Source: Terasakiella pusilla DSM 6293 (GTDB taxonomy: Bacteria > Pseudomonadota > Alphaproteobacteria > Rhodospirillales > Terasakiellaceae). Taken from it: 61,866 nucleotides of DNA. Both the position numbers and the translations under genes were made by a program. Location of the stretch: the NCBI RefSeq assembly GCF_000688235.1, contig NZ_JHYO01000024.1:1-61866 (forward strand), given 5' to 3'. Positions 21,406 to 30,468 of this stretch are shown here, one piece after another (position 1 is the stretch's first letter; each line of letters starts with the position of its first letter). Below the pieces are notes generated by a model. It was given only the letters and a program-made list of their open reading frames with translations. It had not been told where the DNA came from and did no database searches.

Positions 21406-22592
21406 CGATCAATCTCACCGAAAACGATATCAAGCGAACCGATATTAGCCGTAATATCAGCAAGCATATGACCTCTGGATAAGAAATCCATGGCCTGCAA
21501 GTGGGCAAAGCCCGGCGCGCGGATGTGACAGCGATAAGGTTTGTTGGACCCATCGGAAACCAGATAAACCGCAAACTCGCCTTTCGGCGCTTCAACGGCT
21601 GTATAAGTTTCCCCAGCAGGGACCTTGAACCCTTCGGTAAAGAGTTTGAAGTGGTGGATCAACGCTTCCATGGACGTTTTCATCTCTGCACGTTTGGGCG
21701 GAGAATATTTGTTGTCCACGCATTTGATCGGCTCACCGACACAAGCGTCCAGTTTGTCACAGGCTTGCAAAATGATTTTACACGTCTCGTACATTTCCAG
21801 GACGCGCAGGTAATAACGGGTGTAACAGTCGTTTTTACCCTTCCCGACCGGAATGTCGAAGTCAAACTCTTCATAAGAATCGTAAGGCTGTGCTTTACGC
21901 AAATCCCATGGCACACCATTGCCACGAATGTTCGGGCCGGAGAAACCCCAGTCCTGTGCTTCTTCGTAAGTGATGACGCCGATATCAACGGTACGCTGAC
22001 GGAAAATACGGTTTTCAGTCAACAGTGTTTCAATATCTTTCACGACTTTCGGGAAACGTTCTGCCCAGGCACGGACATCATCTGTCAGACCTGCGGGAAT
22101 GTCTTGTGCGACACCGCCAGGACGGAAGTAGTTCATGTGCATACGCGCGCCACAGGCCCGTTCGCAGAATTCGTAAAGCACTTCACGTTCTTCAAAACCC
22201 CAAAGGAACGGTGTCATCGCACCGACGTCCATCGCGTAGGAACAGACGTTCATCAGGTGGTTTTGAATACGGCCGATTTCGGCAAACAGCACGCGGATAT
22301 ATTGTGCACGTTTTGGCACTTCCATGCCTGTCAGCTTTTCAATTGCCAAACAGAAAGCGTGTTCCTGGTTTTGCGGGGCCACGTAATCCAAACGGTCAAA
22401 GTACGGTGTACCTTGTTGATAGATTTTGTTTTCCAGCAGTTTTTCAGTACCACGGTGCAGAAGACCGATATGCGGGTCTGCACGTTCTACAATCTCCCCA
22501 TCAAGCTCAAGCACCAAACGCAACACGCCGTGTGCTGCCGGGTGTTGCGGGCCGAAGTTGAGGTTGTAGTTTTTAATCTGATTTTCAGACAT
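21402..22592 (-). CDS. nuoD: NADH-quinone oxidoreductase subunit D
   Basis: The 49-kDa-type subunit that lines the quinone site, 396 residues, related to NiFe-hydrogenase large subunits but without metal Cys ligands. [22 protein letters not shown] and [12 protein letters not shown] are the conserved N-terminal motifs, with the quinone-contacting His and Tyr in place. It is separate from nuoC, not fused as in E. coli. Confidence 0.97.
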   Translation of the reverse strand: MSENQIKNYNLNFGPQHPAAHGVLRLVLELDGEIVERADPHIGLLHRGTEKLLENKIYQQGTPYFDRLDYVAPQNQEHAFCLAIEKLTGMEVPKRAQYIRVLFAEIGRIQNHLMNVCSYAMDVGAMTPFLWGFEEREVLYEFCERACGARMHMNYFRPGGVAQDIPAGLTDDVRAWAERFPKVVKDIETLLTENRIFRQRTVDIGVITYEEAQDWGFSGPNIRGNGVPWDLRKAQPYDSYEEFDFDIPVGKGKNDCYTRYYLRVLEMYETCKIILQACDKLDACVGEPIKCVDNKYSPPKRAEMKTSMEALIHHFKLFTEGFKVPAGETYTAVEAPKGEFAVYLVSDGSNKPYRCHIRAPGFAHLQAMDFLSRGHMLADITANIGSLDIVFGEIDR

Positions 22593-23209
22593 TAGGCATT
22601 GCCCTCCGCTTTTTCATCACCGGGCAAGACACCTTGCAGACCTTCCCAAGGGGAGAGGAAGTCAAAGCTACGGAAGTCCTGTGTCAGTTTGACGGGTTCA
22701 TAGACAACACGTTTTTGTTCGTCATCGTAACGCAGCTCGACATACCCTGTCAGCGGGAAGTCTTTACGCAACGGATGGCCTTCAAAACCGTAGTCGGTCA
22801 TGATGCGACGCAAGTCAGGATGTTCATTGAAATAAATACCGTACAAATCCCAAGTCTCACGCTCAAACCAGTTGGCAGAACTGAAAACACCCGTCACACT
22901 CGGGACAGGCGTATCTTCATCAGTCGTTACCTTTACGCGGGCGCGCAGGTTATGGCTCATGGACAGAAGGTTGTAGACGACGTCAAAACGCTCTTCACGG
23001 TTTGGATAATCTGCACCGCAGACGTCAACCAGAACCTTGAAGTGACAGTTTGCATCATCACGCAGGAAGGTCAGGACCTTGCAAATCGCATCACGGCGCG
23101 CGTGAAAGATCAACTCGCCGTTCAAGATCTCAAAACTTGTGATTTCTTGTGACAGCTTTAGGCTGGCCAGTTCTGCGATTTCGTTTAAGGCTTGGCTCAT
23201 ATCAGTCAC
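22592..23209 (-). CDS. nuoC: NADH-quinone oxidoreductase subunit C
   Basis: The 30-kDa peripheral subunit, 205 residues. The signature [20 protein letters not shown] and the C-terminal [18 protein letters not shown] are typical. It shares one base with nuoD. Confidence 0.96.
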   Translation of the reverse strand: MTDMSQALNEIAELASLKLSQEITSFEILNGELIFHARRDAICKVLTFLRDDANCHFKVLVDVCGADYPNREERFDVVYNLLSMSHNLRARVKVTTDEDTPVPSVTGVFSSANWFERETWDLYGIYFNEHPDLRRIMTDYGFEGHPLRKDFPLTGYVELRYDDEQKRVVYEPVKLTQDFRSFDFLSPWEGLQGVLPGDEKAEGNA

Positions 23210-23212
23210 TCC

Positions 23213-23767
23213 TTAACGGAACAGCGTGCCGGTACGGCGAATTTTCTTCTGTAATTGAAGAATACCGTACAGCAAAGCTTCTGCGGTTGGAGGACAGCCC
23301 GGTACATAAATGTCAACGGGAACAACGCGATCACAGCCCCGAACAACAGAATAGGAATAGTGGTAGTACCCACCACCGTTCGCACAGGATCCCATGGAGA
23401 TCACATAGCGCGGTTCCGCCATTTGGTCGTAAACACGACGAAAAGCCGGTGCCATTTTGTTGGTCAGCGTACCAGCAACGATAATAACGTCTGATTGACG
23501 CGGGCTTGGACGAGGCACAATACCGAAGCGGTCAAGATCGTAACGTGCCATATAGGCATGCATCATCTCTACCGCACAACAGGCCAGACCAAACGTCAAT
23601 GGCCAGAGTGAGCCGGTACGGGCCCAGTTAACGACCTTATCCAATTGCGCAACGACGAAACCACGATCTTGGATTTCGTCGGTTACTGCTTTCAGCAGAG
23701 CATCTTGATCTGTACCGCTGGGCACAGGCGCAAGTGATTGAGAGCCGGGCTTGGAATCTACTCCCAT
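23213..23767 (-). CDS. nuoB: NADH-quinone oxidoreductase subunit B
   Basis: Carries cluster N2, the terminal [4Fe-4S] donor to quinone. The tandem cysteines ([12 protein letters not shown]) and the other two ligands ([23 protein letters not shown]) are intact. The start is the ATG at 23767, inside the nuoA end (10-nt overlap). Upstream in-frame codons belong to nuoA and would add a non-family N-terminus. Confidence 0.95.
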   Translation of the reverse strand: MGVDSKPGSQSLAPVPSGTDQDALLKAVTDEIQDRGFVVAQLDKVVNWARTGSLWPLTFGLACCAVEMMHAYMARYDLDRFGIVPRPSPRQSDVIIVAGTLTNKMAPAFRRVYDQMAEPRYVISMGSCANGGGYYHYSYSVVRGCDRVVPVDIYVPGCPPTAEALLYGILQLQKKIRRTGTLFR

Positions 23768-24123
23768 TCCAGAGCTCCTTTCTTCCATTCGTAAACGAAA
23801 CCGATGGTGAGAACACCAAGGAACACCATCATAGACCAAAAGCCAAACAGGCCAACGTTGCCCAGTGAGATTGCCCACGGGAAGAGGAAGGCGACTTCAA
23901 GGTCAAAGATGATGAAGAGAATTGCCACAAGGTAAAAACGAACGTCAAAGCGCGTACGTGCGTCTTCGAAAGCGGCGAAACCACATTCAAATGCGGTGTT
24001 TTTTTCTGTATCGGGGCGCTGACGCACGACGATATAGGAGGCACCAATCGCAATCGCAGCAATTGCCACAGCAATGCCGAGAAAGATGAGGATCGGTAGA
24101 TATTCTTGCAGGAGTGCTTCCAT
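23758..24123 (-). CDS. nuoA: NADH-quinone oxidoreductase subunit A
   Basis: First gene of the 14-gene operon. Three-helix membrane subunit of 121 residues with the conserved loop [24 protein letters not shown]. The 251 nt upstream hold the operon promoter, which I could not place with confidence, and a 22-bp AT-rich palindrome. Confidence 0.96.
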   Translation of the reverse strand: MEALLQEYLPILIFLGIAVAIAAIAIGASYIVVRQRPDTEKNTAFECGFAAFEDARTRFDVRFYLVAILFIIFDLEVAFLFPWAISLGNVGLFGFWSMMVFLGVLTIGFVYEWKKGALEWE

Positions 24124-24305
24124 AGTAGCGTTCCTTTAATGCCATGATCCGGTACCCTTTTTAAACCAAAACCAAAAATATTGAAAGGTTCAGCTCAAGG
24201 TGCCGGAAGAAAGGCTTTTAACAAAACAAAAAAAGAATAAAGAGTATTCCGGTTATAAGTGATGCAACAACTGTTTTTTACAGGCGAACTCCCCTTCGTT
24301 CATAA

Positions 24306-24327
24306 ATACATATATGGCTATATGTAT
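24306..24327. promoter_or_regulatory. 22-bp AT-rich palindrome upstream of nuoA
   Basis: ATACATATA-TGGC-TATATGTAT is a perfect 9-bp inverted repeat about 180 nt upstream of the nuoA start. It could be an operator for the nuo operon. The same 9-mer ATACATATA recurs in the dyad at 52813-52833. No known regulator is recognised. Confidence 0.4.
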
Positions 24328-24374
24328 CTTAGTTGCACTGCCTCTTCTGCAGGCAGGAACAAACCGGCTTAAAA

Positions 24375-24451
24375 TGGCGAGAGTGACGGGACTCGAACCC
24401 GCGGCCTTCGGCGTGACAGGCCGACGCTCTAACCAACTGAGCTACACCCCC
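24375..24451 (-). tRNA. tRNA-Asp(GTC)
   Basis: A 77-nt cloverleaf on the minus strand. The acceptor GGGGGTG pairs with CACTCTC through two G-U pairs, the D-arm is TAGCTCAGTTGGTTAGAGC, and the anticodon loop CTGTCAC contains GTC. The T-arm is GGGTTCGAGTCCC, the discriminator is G as expected for Asp, and CCA is encoded. Confidence 0.96.
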
Positions 24452-24467
24452 GCAAGGTAGTGAGTGG

Positions 24468-24496
24468 GTTTTAGATCACAGGCTTAGGCCTGTCAA
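24468..24496 (-). promoter_or_regulatory. Promoter of tRNA-Asp
   Basis: A perfect -35 (TTGACA) is separated by 17 nt from TAAAAC, ending 17 nt upstream of the mature 5' end. The spacer contains ACAGGC-TTAG-GCCTGT (24479-24494), a 16-bp dyad overlapping the -35. Confidence 0.7.
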
Positions 24497-24747
24497 GTAA
24501 ATGGAAATGCTTGGTTTTTGGTCTGACCAGTTGATTTATGACGGTTCAATTCCCCTAACCTGTTTGAAAGGCTATGATATTACGCATACTTGATGTAAAT
24601 CTAATATTGATGCCGGTGTCGTTTCTTAAGCCGAGGGGAGTTTTATTTTTGGGAGAATGAATGAAAAGTATCCCAAAAATGCTCGGGATCATCAAAACGA
24701 TACTCAGGGTTAAAACCGAGTCCTTTTGGAGGTTGAAATAGGGGCAA
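24497..24747. other. Intergenic spacer between tRNA-Asp and tRNA-Val with a coding-like remnant
   Basis: No gene can be supported in this spacer, the main part of the only stretch over 300 nt without a gene. On the minus strand a 38-codon open stretch ending at 24643 reads like the C-terminus of a protein (FNPEYRFDDPEHFWDTF visible), but it has no start codon or ribosome binding site. On the plus strand a 26-codon frame (24661-24741) has GGGAG upstream. Both are weak. Confidence 0.5.
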
Positions 24748-24776
24748 CAAAAAAGCCGCTTAAAGCGGCTTTTTTC
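24748..24776 (-). terminator. Intrinsic terminator after the tRNA-Val pair
   Basis: The palindrome AGCCGCTT-A-AAGCGGCT is flanked by six A on one side and six T on the other, so it can act in both directions. It starts 4 nt past the CCA end of the second tRNA-Val. Confidence 0.85.
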
Positions 24777-24780
24777 GGGA

Positions 24781-24857
24781 TGGTGGGCGTCGAGAGATTC
24801 GAACTCCCGACCCCCTCGGTGTAAACGAGGTGCTCTAACCAACTGAGCTAGACGCCC
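24781..24857 (-). tRNA. tRNA-Val(TAC), copy 2
   Basis: A 77-nt cloverleaf identical to the copy at 24892. Acceptor GGGCGTC/GACGCCC, anticodon loop TTTACAC with TAC, T-arm GGAGTTCGAATCTC, and encoded CCA. A 34-nt spacer separates the two copies, so they are processed from one transcript. Confidence 0.97.
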
Positions 24858-24891
24858 GTCCCATCTATCTACTTCTTGCCATCTGGAGAGA

Positions 24892-24968
24892 TGGTGGGCG
24901 TCGAGAGATTCGAACTCCCGACCCCCTCGGTGTAAACGAGGTGCTCTAACCAACTGAGCTAGACGCCC
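24892..24968 (-). tRNA. tRNA-Val(TAC), copy 1
   Basis: First of two tandem identical tRNA-Val(TAC) genes on the minus strand, with full cloverleaf and encoded CCA. Only 10 nt separate its 5' end from the likely transcription start, so the leader is very short. Confidence 0.97.
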
Positions 24969-24984
24969 TCAAGAAGTGAGCCTG

Positions 24985-25012
24985 TTTATAATCTGATTTT
25001 TGGCAATTGCAA
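24985..25012 (-). promoter_or_regulatory. Promoter of the tRNA-Val pair
   Basis: TTGCAA (-35), 16-nt spacer, TATAAA (-10), upstream of tRNA-Val copy 1. A perfect 9-bp inverted repeat AGTTATTTT / AAAATAACT (25014-25037) lies immediately upstream of the -35. Confidence 0.65.
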
Positions 25013-25052
25013 CAGTTATTTTACAGAAAAAATAACTTTTTTTTGGAGGCCC

Positions 25053-25089
25053 TAAAAAAGTAAAACCGGTTCCCTTTCGGCAACCGGTT
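25053..25089 (-). terminator. Intrinsic terminator of hup
   Basis: AACCGGTT repeats flank a 10-nt loop region (25064-25071 and 25082-25089). They pair into a hairpin and are followed on the minus strand by TTTTAC and a run of T. It lies 28 nt past the hup stop. Confidence 0.75.
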
Positions 25090-25117
25090 CCACAGGATTC
25101 CAGAACTAAATAAATGC

Positions 25118-25390
25118 TTAGTTCACAGCGTCCTTTAGGCCTTTACCAGCTTTAAATTTCGGCTGTTTAGAAGCCGGAATTTGAATTTTTTCGCCGGTAC
25201 GTGGGTTGCGGCCTTCAGAAGCTGCACGTTGTGCAACAGAGAAAGTACCGAAACCGACGAGGCGTACCTCGTCACCAGATTTAAGTGCATCAGTGATTGC
25301 GCCGAAAACGCCGTCAACTGCTTTAGAAGCGTCAGCCTTGGAAAGACCTGTGCTAGAAGCAACTGCAGCCACAAGATCGTTCTTGTTCAC
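25118..25390 (-). CDS. hup: HU family DNA-binding protein
   Basis: A 90-residue nucleoid protein that binds and bends DNA as a dimer. The helical N-terminus (MNKNDLVAAVASSTGLSKADASKAVD) and the beta-arm signature GFGTFSVAQRAASEGRNPRTGE are those of HU. IHF subunits differ in the arm region. Location between lon and tRNA-Val is the usual one for the class. Confidence 0.95.
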   Translation of the reverse strand: MNKNDLVAAVASSTGLSKADASKAVDGVFGAITDALKSGDEVRLVGFGTFSVAQRAASEGRNPRTGEKIQIPASKQPKFKAGKGLKDAVN

Positions 25391-25473
25391 CTGGGCCCCC
25401 TATAAAAGTTGGTTATTATTTAAAATAAGCGAAGACTCTTGATTGTTGCCAACCAATTGTCGAAGACTGGCAA

Positions 25474-25502
25474 AGTTTACTGACGCATAGGGAGCGCGTC
25501 AA
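25474..25502 (-). promoter_or_regulatory. Promoter of hup with phased A-tracts upstream
   Basis: TTGACG (25497-25502), 17-nt spacer, TAAACT (25474-25479) give a good sigma70-type promoter with a leader of about 77 nt. Directly upstream (25511-25543) are three 10-nt repeats of the form (T/G)CGCAGTTTT, placing A-tracts exactly one helical turn apart. Confidence 0.7.
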
Positions 25503-25628
25503 TTGAAGATGCGCAGTTTTTCGCAGTTTTTTGCACTTTTTTTGATTATCTAGCGGTTGAAATTGCCGTCTGGTCATAAATTTCACAGAAAAGAACGCAG
25601 CAAGCGAATTCAAGGGCTAAAAACAAGA

Positions 25629-25655
25629 AACGCCACCCTTTAAAAGAGTGGCGTT
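25629..25655 (-). terminator. Intrinsic terminator of lon
   Basis: Stem AACGCCAC / GTGGCGTT with a partly paired loop, followed on the minus strand by TTCTTGTTTTT. It lies 23 nt past the lon stop. Confidence 0.75.
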
Positions 25656-25677
25656 TTTCGTGATTCTGTTCGTTTGG

Positions 25678-28089
25678 TTAGTGAGTTACGACACCATTCG
25701 ATTCTTCGTCATTTGCTTTTGCCGCAATTGCGGCCTGTTCTTCTTTCTCTGCATCCCATTCGATGGGAACCAGCGGAGTTGCGAGGGCTTTCTCGAGAAC
25801 TTCGTCCACCCATTGTACGGGAACAATCTCAAGACCGCGTTTCACATTGTCAGGGATTTCTTTCAGGTCTTTTTCGTTATCTTTCGGAATTAAGACAAGT
25901 TTGATCCCCGAGCGATGAGCCGCAAGCAGTTTTTCCTTCAATCCACCAATGGGCAGAACGCGTCCACGCAGAGTAATTTCCCCGGTCATCGCAACGTCTT
26001 TCCGAACCGGAACGCCCGTCAAAGCGGACACAATGGAGGTTGCCATGGCAACACCCGCACTTGGGCCGTCTTTAGGGGTCGCCCCTTCCGGGACGTGAAC
26101 GTGAATGTCCTTTTTCTGGAACAGAGGCGGTTCAATGCCAAAGTTAACAGAGCGAGACTGGATGTAAGTTTTGGCAGCCTGAATGGACTCTTGCATCACA
26201 TCACCCAGTTTACCTGTGTATTTGATACCTCCCTTGCCTGCCAAGGCAATGGCTTCGATGGAAAGAATATCCCCACCGACTTCTGTCCACGCAAGACCGG
26301 TTGTGATCCCAACCAGATCGTCTTCTTCAACTTCACCGTAACGGAACTTTTTAACGCCTGCATATTTTTCGAGGTTGCGGGTTGTGACCGCGACCTTGTC
26401 GCATTTGTTCAGCAGAATATCGCGTGTGGCCTTACGGCACAGCATGGCGATTTCTCGTTCCAGGTTTCGCACACCGGCTTCACGGGTGTAGTAACGGATG
26501 AGATCACGGATCGCGGTTTCAGAGATTGACCACTCATCCTTTTTTAAACCAGCCGCCTTCATTTGCTTTGAAATGAGGTGACGGTTTGCGATTTCAACCT
26601 TTTCGTCTTCCGTATAACCAGACAGGCGCAGGATTTCCATACGGTCTAGCAGAGGCTGCGGCATGTTCAATGAGTTTGCCGTTGTGACAAACATAACATC
26701 GGACAGGTCGTAGTCCACTTCCATATAGTGATCCTGGAATTTATCGTTCTGTTCCGGATCAAGAACCTCCAGCAAAGCAGAAGCGGGATCGCCACGGAAA
26801 TCATTACCCATTTTCTCAATCTCATCGAGAAGGAAAAACGGGTTAGAGGCCTTGGCTTTCTTCATCCCTTGAATGATCTTACCCGGCATGGAGCCGATAT
26901 AAGTTCTGCGGTGACCGCGAATTTCAGATTCATCACGTACCCCACCTAAGGCCATACGAACATACTTCCGTCCTGTGGCACGGGCGATGGATTTACCGAG
27001 AGAGGTTTTACCAACACCGGGAGGGCCGACCAAACACAAGATCGGGCCTTTCATTTTTTTGGTGCGTTGCTGAACCGCCAAATATTCGAGGATACGTTCT
27101 TTGACTTTTTCCAGACCATAGTGATCTTCGTTCAGAATTTCTTCTGCGCGTTGTAAGTCATTTTTAATTTTGGAACGTTTTTTCCAAGGAACGGTGAGCA
27201 TCCAATCAAGATAGTTACGCACGACCGTTGCTTCGGCTGACATGGGGCTCATAGATTTGAGCTTTTTCAGTTCAGCGTTTGCTTTTTCGCGGGCTTCTTT
27301 TGAAAGCTTGGTTTTCTTGATTTTCTCTTCTAGTTCGGAGCTTTCATCCTTGCCGTCTTCGCCCTCGCCCAATTCATTTTGAATGGCTTTGAGTTGTTCG
27401 TTCAGATAGTACTCGCGCTGAGACTTTTCCATCTGACGCTTAACGCGGTTACGGATTTTCTTCTCGACCTGAAGGACGCCAATTTCTGTTTCCATAAAGG
27501 AGAACACGCGTTCCAGACGATCGGTAATCGCGGGCATTTCCAGCAGTTCCTGCTTTTCAGAAATCTTCAAAGCAAGGTGGGAGGCAACCGTGTCGGCAAG
27601 CTTACCGGAATCTTCGATCTGGTTAATGGAAACCATGACTTCCGGCGGCACTTTCTTATTCAGGTTGACGTATTGTTCAAACTGAGTGACGACAGAACGG
27701 CTCAAGGCTTCGATCTCTTCGTTTGAGCCCTCATCCTCAGAAATCTCTGTGACGCGAGCTTGAAAGAAATCATCTGTTTTTGTGTATTCATCAATGCGCG
27801 CGCGACGACCACCTTCAACCAACACTTTTACGGTGCCGTCTGGCAGTTTGAGAAGTTGCAGCACAGTAGAGACAGTCCCTACGTCGTAGATGTCTTCGGC
27901 ATTGGGATCATCGTCTGTTGCATTTTTCTGCGCAACAAGAAGAATTTGCTTATCTTCCTTCATGACGTCTTCAAGCGCACGTACAGACTTTTCACGCCCG
28001 ACGAATAGCGGCACGATCATGTGCGGAAAGACAACAATATCACGAAGCGGCAGGACGGGATAAGTACCGTCATTTTCATTTTCGAACAT
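25678..28089 (-). CDS. lon: ATP-dependent protease La (Lon)
   Basis: An 803-residue homo-oligomeric AAA+ serine protease that degrades misfolded and regulatory proteins. Domain order: N-terminal substrate domain (about 10-205), coiled coil (about 210-300), AAA+ module with Walker [10 protein letters not shown] and Walker [11 protein letters not shown]. The C-terminal protease domain has the catalytic Ser in [11 protein letters not shown] and Lys in [14 protein letters not shown]. Full length with an acidic tail. It lies in the tig-clpP-clpX-lon-hup chain. Confidence 0.97.
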   Translation of the reverse strand: MFENENDGTYPVLPLRDIVVFPHMIVPLFVGREKSVRALEDVMKEDKQILLVAQKNATDDDPNAEDIYDVGTVSTVLQLLKLPDGTVKVLVEGGRRARIDEYTKTDDFFQARVTEISEDEGSNEEIEALSRSVVTQFEQYVNLNKKVPPEVMVSINQIEDSGKLADTVASHLALKISEKQELLEMPAITDRLERVFSFMETEIGVLQVEKKIRNRVKRQMEKSQREYYLNEQLKAIQNELGEGEDGKDESSELEEKIKKTKLSKEAREKANAELKKLKSMSPMSAEATVVRNYLDWMLTVPWKKRSKIKNDLQRAEEILNEDHYGLEKVKERILEYLAVQQRTKKMKGPILCLVGPPGVGKTSLGKSIARATGRKYVRMALGGVRDESEIRGHRRTYIGSMPGKIIQGMKKAKASNPFFLLDEIEKMGNDFRGDPASALLEVLDPEQNDKFQDHYMEVDYDLSDVMFVTTANSLNMPQPLLDRMEILRLSGYTEDEKVEIANRHLISKQMKAAGLKKDEWSISETAIRDLIRYYTREAGVRNLEREIAMLCRKATRDILLNKCDKVAVTTRNLEKYAGVKKFRYGEVEEDDLVGITTGLAWTEVGGDILSIEAIALAGKGGIKYTGKLGDVMQESIQAAKTYIQSRSVNFGIEPPLFQKKDIHVHVPEGATPKDGPSAGVAMATSIVSALTGVPVRKDVAMTGEITLRGRVLPIGGLKEKLLAAHRSGIKLVLIPKDNEKDLKEIPDNVKRGLEIVPVQWVDEVLEKALATPLVPIEWDAEKEEQAAIAAKANDEESNGVVTH

Positions 28090-28176
28090 AAGACCCTTTT
28101 ATTAAACTGTCTGTTCTATTGTGTGACCCCGCATATTCGGCGGTCACTTGCTAGGTCTATACTAGACTAGAAAGAA

Positions 28177-28212
28177 TTTAGCTCCCAAGAAGAAAACTTC
28201 AAGGGAGCTAAA
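28177..28212 (-). terminator. Probable terminator of clpX
   Basis: Stem TTTAGCTCCC / GGGAGCTAAA (28177-28186 and 28203-28212) with a 16-nt loop. It is followed by only a short T-rich run (TTCTTT) on the minus strand, so it is weaker than the others. A near-palindrome CTAGGTCTA-TAC-TAGACTAG lies just upstream of lon (28151-28170). Confidence 0.55.
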
Positions 28213-28242
28213 AAAAATGCTTTTTTGCGAAAAAGGAGGCGA

Positions 28243-29508
28243 TTAAGCACTTCCATCCGCTTCTTTTGGTTTATCAGCGTAAATCAAAAGAGGTTTAGCG
28301 TCGCCATTCACGGCTTCCGTGTTGACGACAACTTCTTCTACATTGTCCTGCCCCGGAAGTTCGAACATGGTATCAAGTAAAATACCTTCCATAATGGAGC
28401 GCAGGCCACGGGCACCGGTTTTACGTTCAATCGCTTTGGCGGCGATGGACTCCAGCGCACCTTCCGTGAAGGTCAGGTCAGCATCTTCCATTTCAAACAG
28501 GCGTTGATACTGTTTGACCAGGGCGTTTTTAGGTTCTGTCAAAATGCGAACCAAGGCTTCGCTATCCAGATCTTCCAGCGTTGCGAGGACGGGGAGACGA
28601 CCAACGAATTCAGGGATTAACCCAAATTTGAGCAGGTCTTCCGGCTCCATACTGTGCAGGATTTGCCCTACCCCACGTTCATCTTCGCTACGTACTTCGG
28701 CACCAAAACCGATAGATGTATCGCGTCCACGTTTGGAAATGATTTTATCGATCCCGGCGAACGCACCACCGCAGATAAACAGGATGTTTGTGGTATCAAC
28801 CTGCAAAAATTCCTGCTGGGGGTGTTTACGTCCCCCTTGTGGCGGAACGGAAGCAACTGTGCCCTCCATGATCTTCAACAGTGCCTGCTGAACACCTTCC
28901 CCAGAGACATCACGGGTAATAGAAGGGTTGTCGCTTTTGCGGGAGATTTTATCCACTTCGTCAATATAGACGATGCCGCGTTGCGCGCGTTCTACGTTGT
29001 AGTCGGCGGCTTGCAGAAGTTTCAGGATAATGTTCTCAACATCTTCCCCCACGTAACCGGCTTCGGTCAATGTTGTGGCATCTGCCATGGTGAAGGGGAC
29101 ATCAAGGATACGCGCAAGCGTCTGGGCCAGAAGCGTTTTACCGCACCCTGTTGGACCGACGAGAAGGATGTTTGATTTTGCCAGTTCAATTTCGCCGGTT
29201 TTACCAAGGTGGTTCAAGCGTTTGTAATGGTTATGAACGGCAACCGACAGGACGCGCTTGGCGTAAGCCTGACCGATTACATAATCATCGAGGACATCAA
29301 AAATCTCTTGCGGGGAAGGAACGCCTTCTTCTGATTTGGAAAGGCCGGATTTATTTTCCTCTCGGATAATATCCATGCACAATTCGACGCATTCGTCGCA
29401 AATGAAGACGGTAGGCCCGGCGATCAATTTGCGGACTTCATGCTGGCTTTTGCCACAGAAGGAGCAATAGAGAGTATTTTTTGTGTCGTCACCGGAAGAC
29501 TTAGTCAT
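28243..29508 (-). CDS. clpX: ClpXP protease ATP-binding subunit ClpX
   Basis: AAA+ unfoldase of 421 residues that recognises substrates and feeds them to ClpP. The N-terminal C4 zinc domain has Cys15, Cys18, Cys37 and Cys40. Walker A GPTGCGKT, Walker [11 protein letters not shown] and the sensor-2 region [15 protein letters not shown] follow. It lies 187 nt downstream of clpP. Confidence 0.97.
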   Translation of the reverse strand: MTKSSGDDTKNTLYCSFCGKSQHEVRKLIAGPTVFICDECVELCMDIIREENKSGLSKSEEGVPSPQEIFDVLDDYVIGQAYAKRVLSVAVHNHYKRLNHLGKTGEIELAKSNILLVGPTGCGKTLLAQTLARILDVPFTMADATTLTEAGYVGEDVENIILKLLQAADYNVERAQRGIVYIDEVDKISRKSDNPSITRDVSGEGVQQALLKIMEGTVASVPPQGGRKHPQQEFLQVDTTNILFICGGAFAGIDKIISKRGRDTSIGFGAEVRSEDERGVGQILHSMEPEDLLKFGLIPEFVGRLPVLATLEDLDSEALVRILTEPKNALVKQYQRLFEMEDADLTFTEGALESIAAKAIERKTGARGLRSIMEGILLDTMFELPGQDNVEEVVVNTEAVNGDAKPLLIYADKPKEADGSA

Positions 29509-29657
29509 GGTTTCTCCGTATTGGTTGGCTGTTGGAAGCCTGTATTTTTTCCTCTAATCGTAGATTAGCCCGACTTTAGGCCTGACTACAATGCCTAAAA
29601 TTCCCTTATGGGCCACTTTATTACGATCAGAAGACAGAATTGGATGGGTCGAGAGAA

Positions 29658-29685
29658 TAAAACGCCCGCTATTTCAGCGGGCGTT
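29658..29685 (-). terminator. Intrinsic terminator of clpP
   Basis: Perfect 10-bp stem AACGCCCGCT / AGCGGGCGTT with a 5-nt loop (29661-29685), followed on the minus strand by TTTTATTCT. It separates clpP from clpX transcription. Confidence 0.85.
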
Positions 29686-29695
29686 TGTGGAAGAT

Positions 29696-30331
29696 TTACT
29701 CCGAAGAGTCTTTATCTTCATTTTTAGGGCGGGAATTGACGACCTGATCGATCAAGCCAAATTCGAGAGCTTCAGACGGTTGCATAAAGCGATCGCGTTC
29801 CAGCGCCGCTTCGATGTCGTCGAACTTTTGGCCTGTATGGTGAACGTAAATTTCGTTGAGGCGTTTTTTCAAAGATAGAATCTCTTGGGCCTGGATCTGG
29901 ATGTCTGTTGCCTGCCCTTGTGCGCCGCCTGAAGGCTGGTGAACCATGATACGGGAGTTCGGGAGCGCGTAACGCTTGCCAGCCGCCCCAGCAGCTAACA
30001 GCAAGGATCCCATGGAGCAGGCTTGCCCCAAGCAAACTGTAGAGACGTCTGGGCGAATATACTGCATGGTGTCATAGATGGACAGGCCAGAGGTCACAAC
30101 GCCACCAGGGGAGTTGATATACATCGCGATATCTTTGTCCGGGTTTTCAGACTCAAGGAAGAGCAGCTGAGCGCAGATGAGGCTCGCCATGTGGTCTTCA
30201 ACCTGCCCTGTCACAAAGATGATTCGTTCTTTCAACAGACGGGAATAGATGTCATAGGCGCGTTCCCCGCGGTTTGTCGTTTCTACGACCATGGGGACAA
30301 GGCTGCTCATTACGCTATACGGATCAGTCAT
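29696..30331 (-). CDS. clpP: ATP-dependent Clp protease proteolytic subunit ClpP
   Basis: A 211-residue serine protease forming the tetradecameric chamber of ClpXP. The triad is Ser106 ([10 protein letters not shown]), His131 (MVHQPSGG) and Asp180 (ERDRFM). The start at 30331 has AAGGAACG upstream; Met8 is an alternative. Only 45 nt separate the tig terminator from the start, so its own promoter must be very short or overlap that terminator. Confidence 0.97.
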   Translation of the reverse strand: MTDPYSVMSSLVPMVVETTNRGERAYDIYSRLLKERIIFVTGQVEDHMASLICAQLLFLESENPDKDIAMYINSPGGVVTSGLSIYDTMQYIRPDVSTVCLGQACSMGSLLLAAGAAGKRYALPNSRIMVHQPSGGAQGQATDIQIQAQEILSLKKRLNEIYVHHTGQKFDDIEAALERDRFMQPSEALEFGLIDQVVNSRPKNEDKDSSE

Positions 30332-30375
30332 TATAAATTCGTTCCTTAAAATTGATTTGCACGATCAGCTGCATT

Positions 30376-30409
30376 AAAAAACCCACCCTACAGGCTGTAA
30401 GGTGGGTTT
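30376..30409 (-). terminator. Intrinsic terminator of tig
   Basis: AAACCCACC / GGTGGGTTT with an inner TACAG / CTGTA extension makes a near-perfect hairpin. It is followed on the minus strand by five T. Confidence 0.85.
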
Positions 30410-30468
30410 TAAATTACGAAGCCTTTTCAATTCCCGCAAGGGGGAACATCAGAAAAGTGACAAAAAGC

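Noticed and set aside
24661-24741. 26-codon plus-strand ORF between the tRNA genes
   Set aside because: Only a GGGAG upstream supports it; no promoter or family-like sequence, and the opposite strand is equally open.
24555-24953. A 132-codon minus-strand open frame with a repeated ~25-residue block
   Set aside because: The repeat is only the two tRNA-Val genes read as codons; the frame runs through both tRNAs and a terminator.
30332-30468. Heat-shock sigma32 promoter for clpP
   Set aside because: A CTTG-like -35 is seen but lies upstream of the tig terminator and lacks a CCCCAT-type -10.
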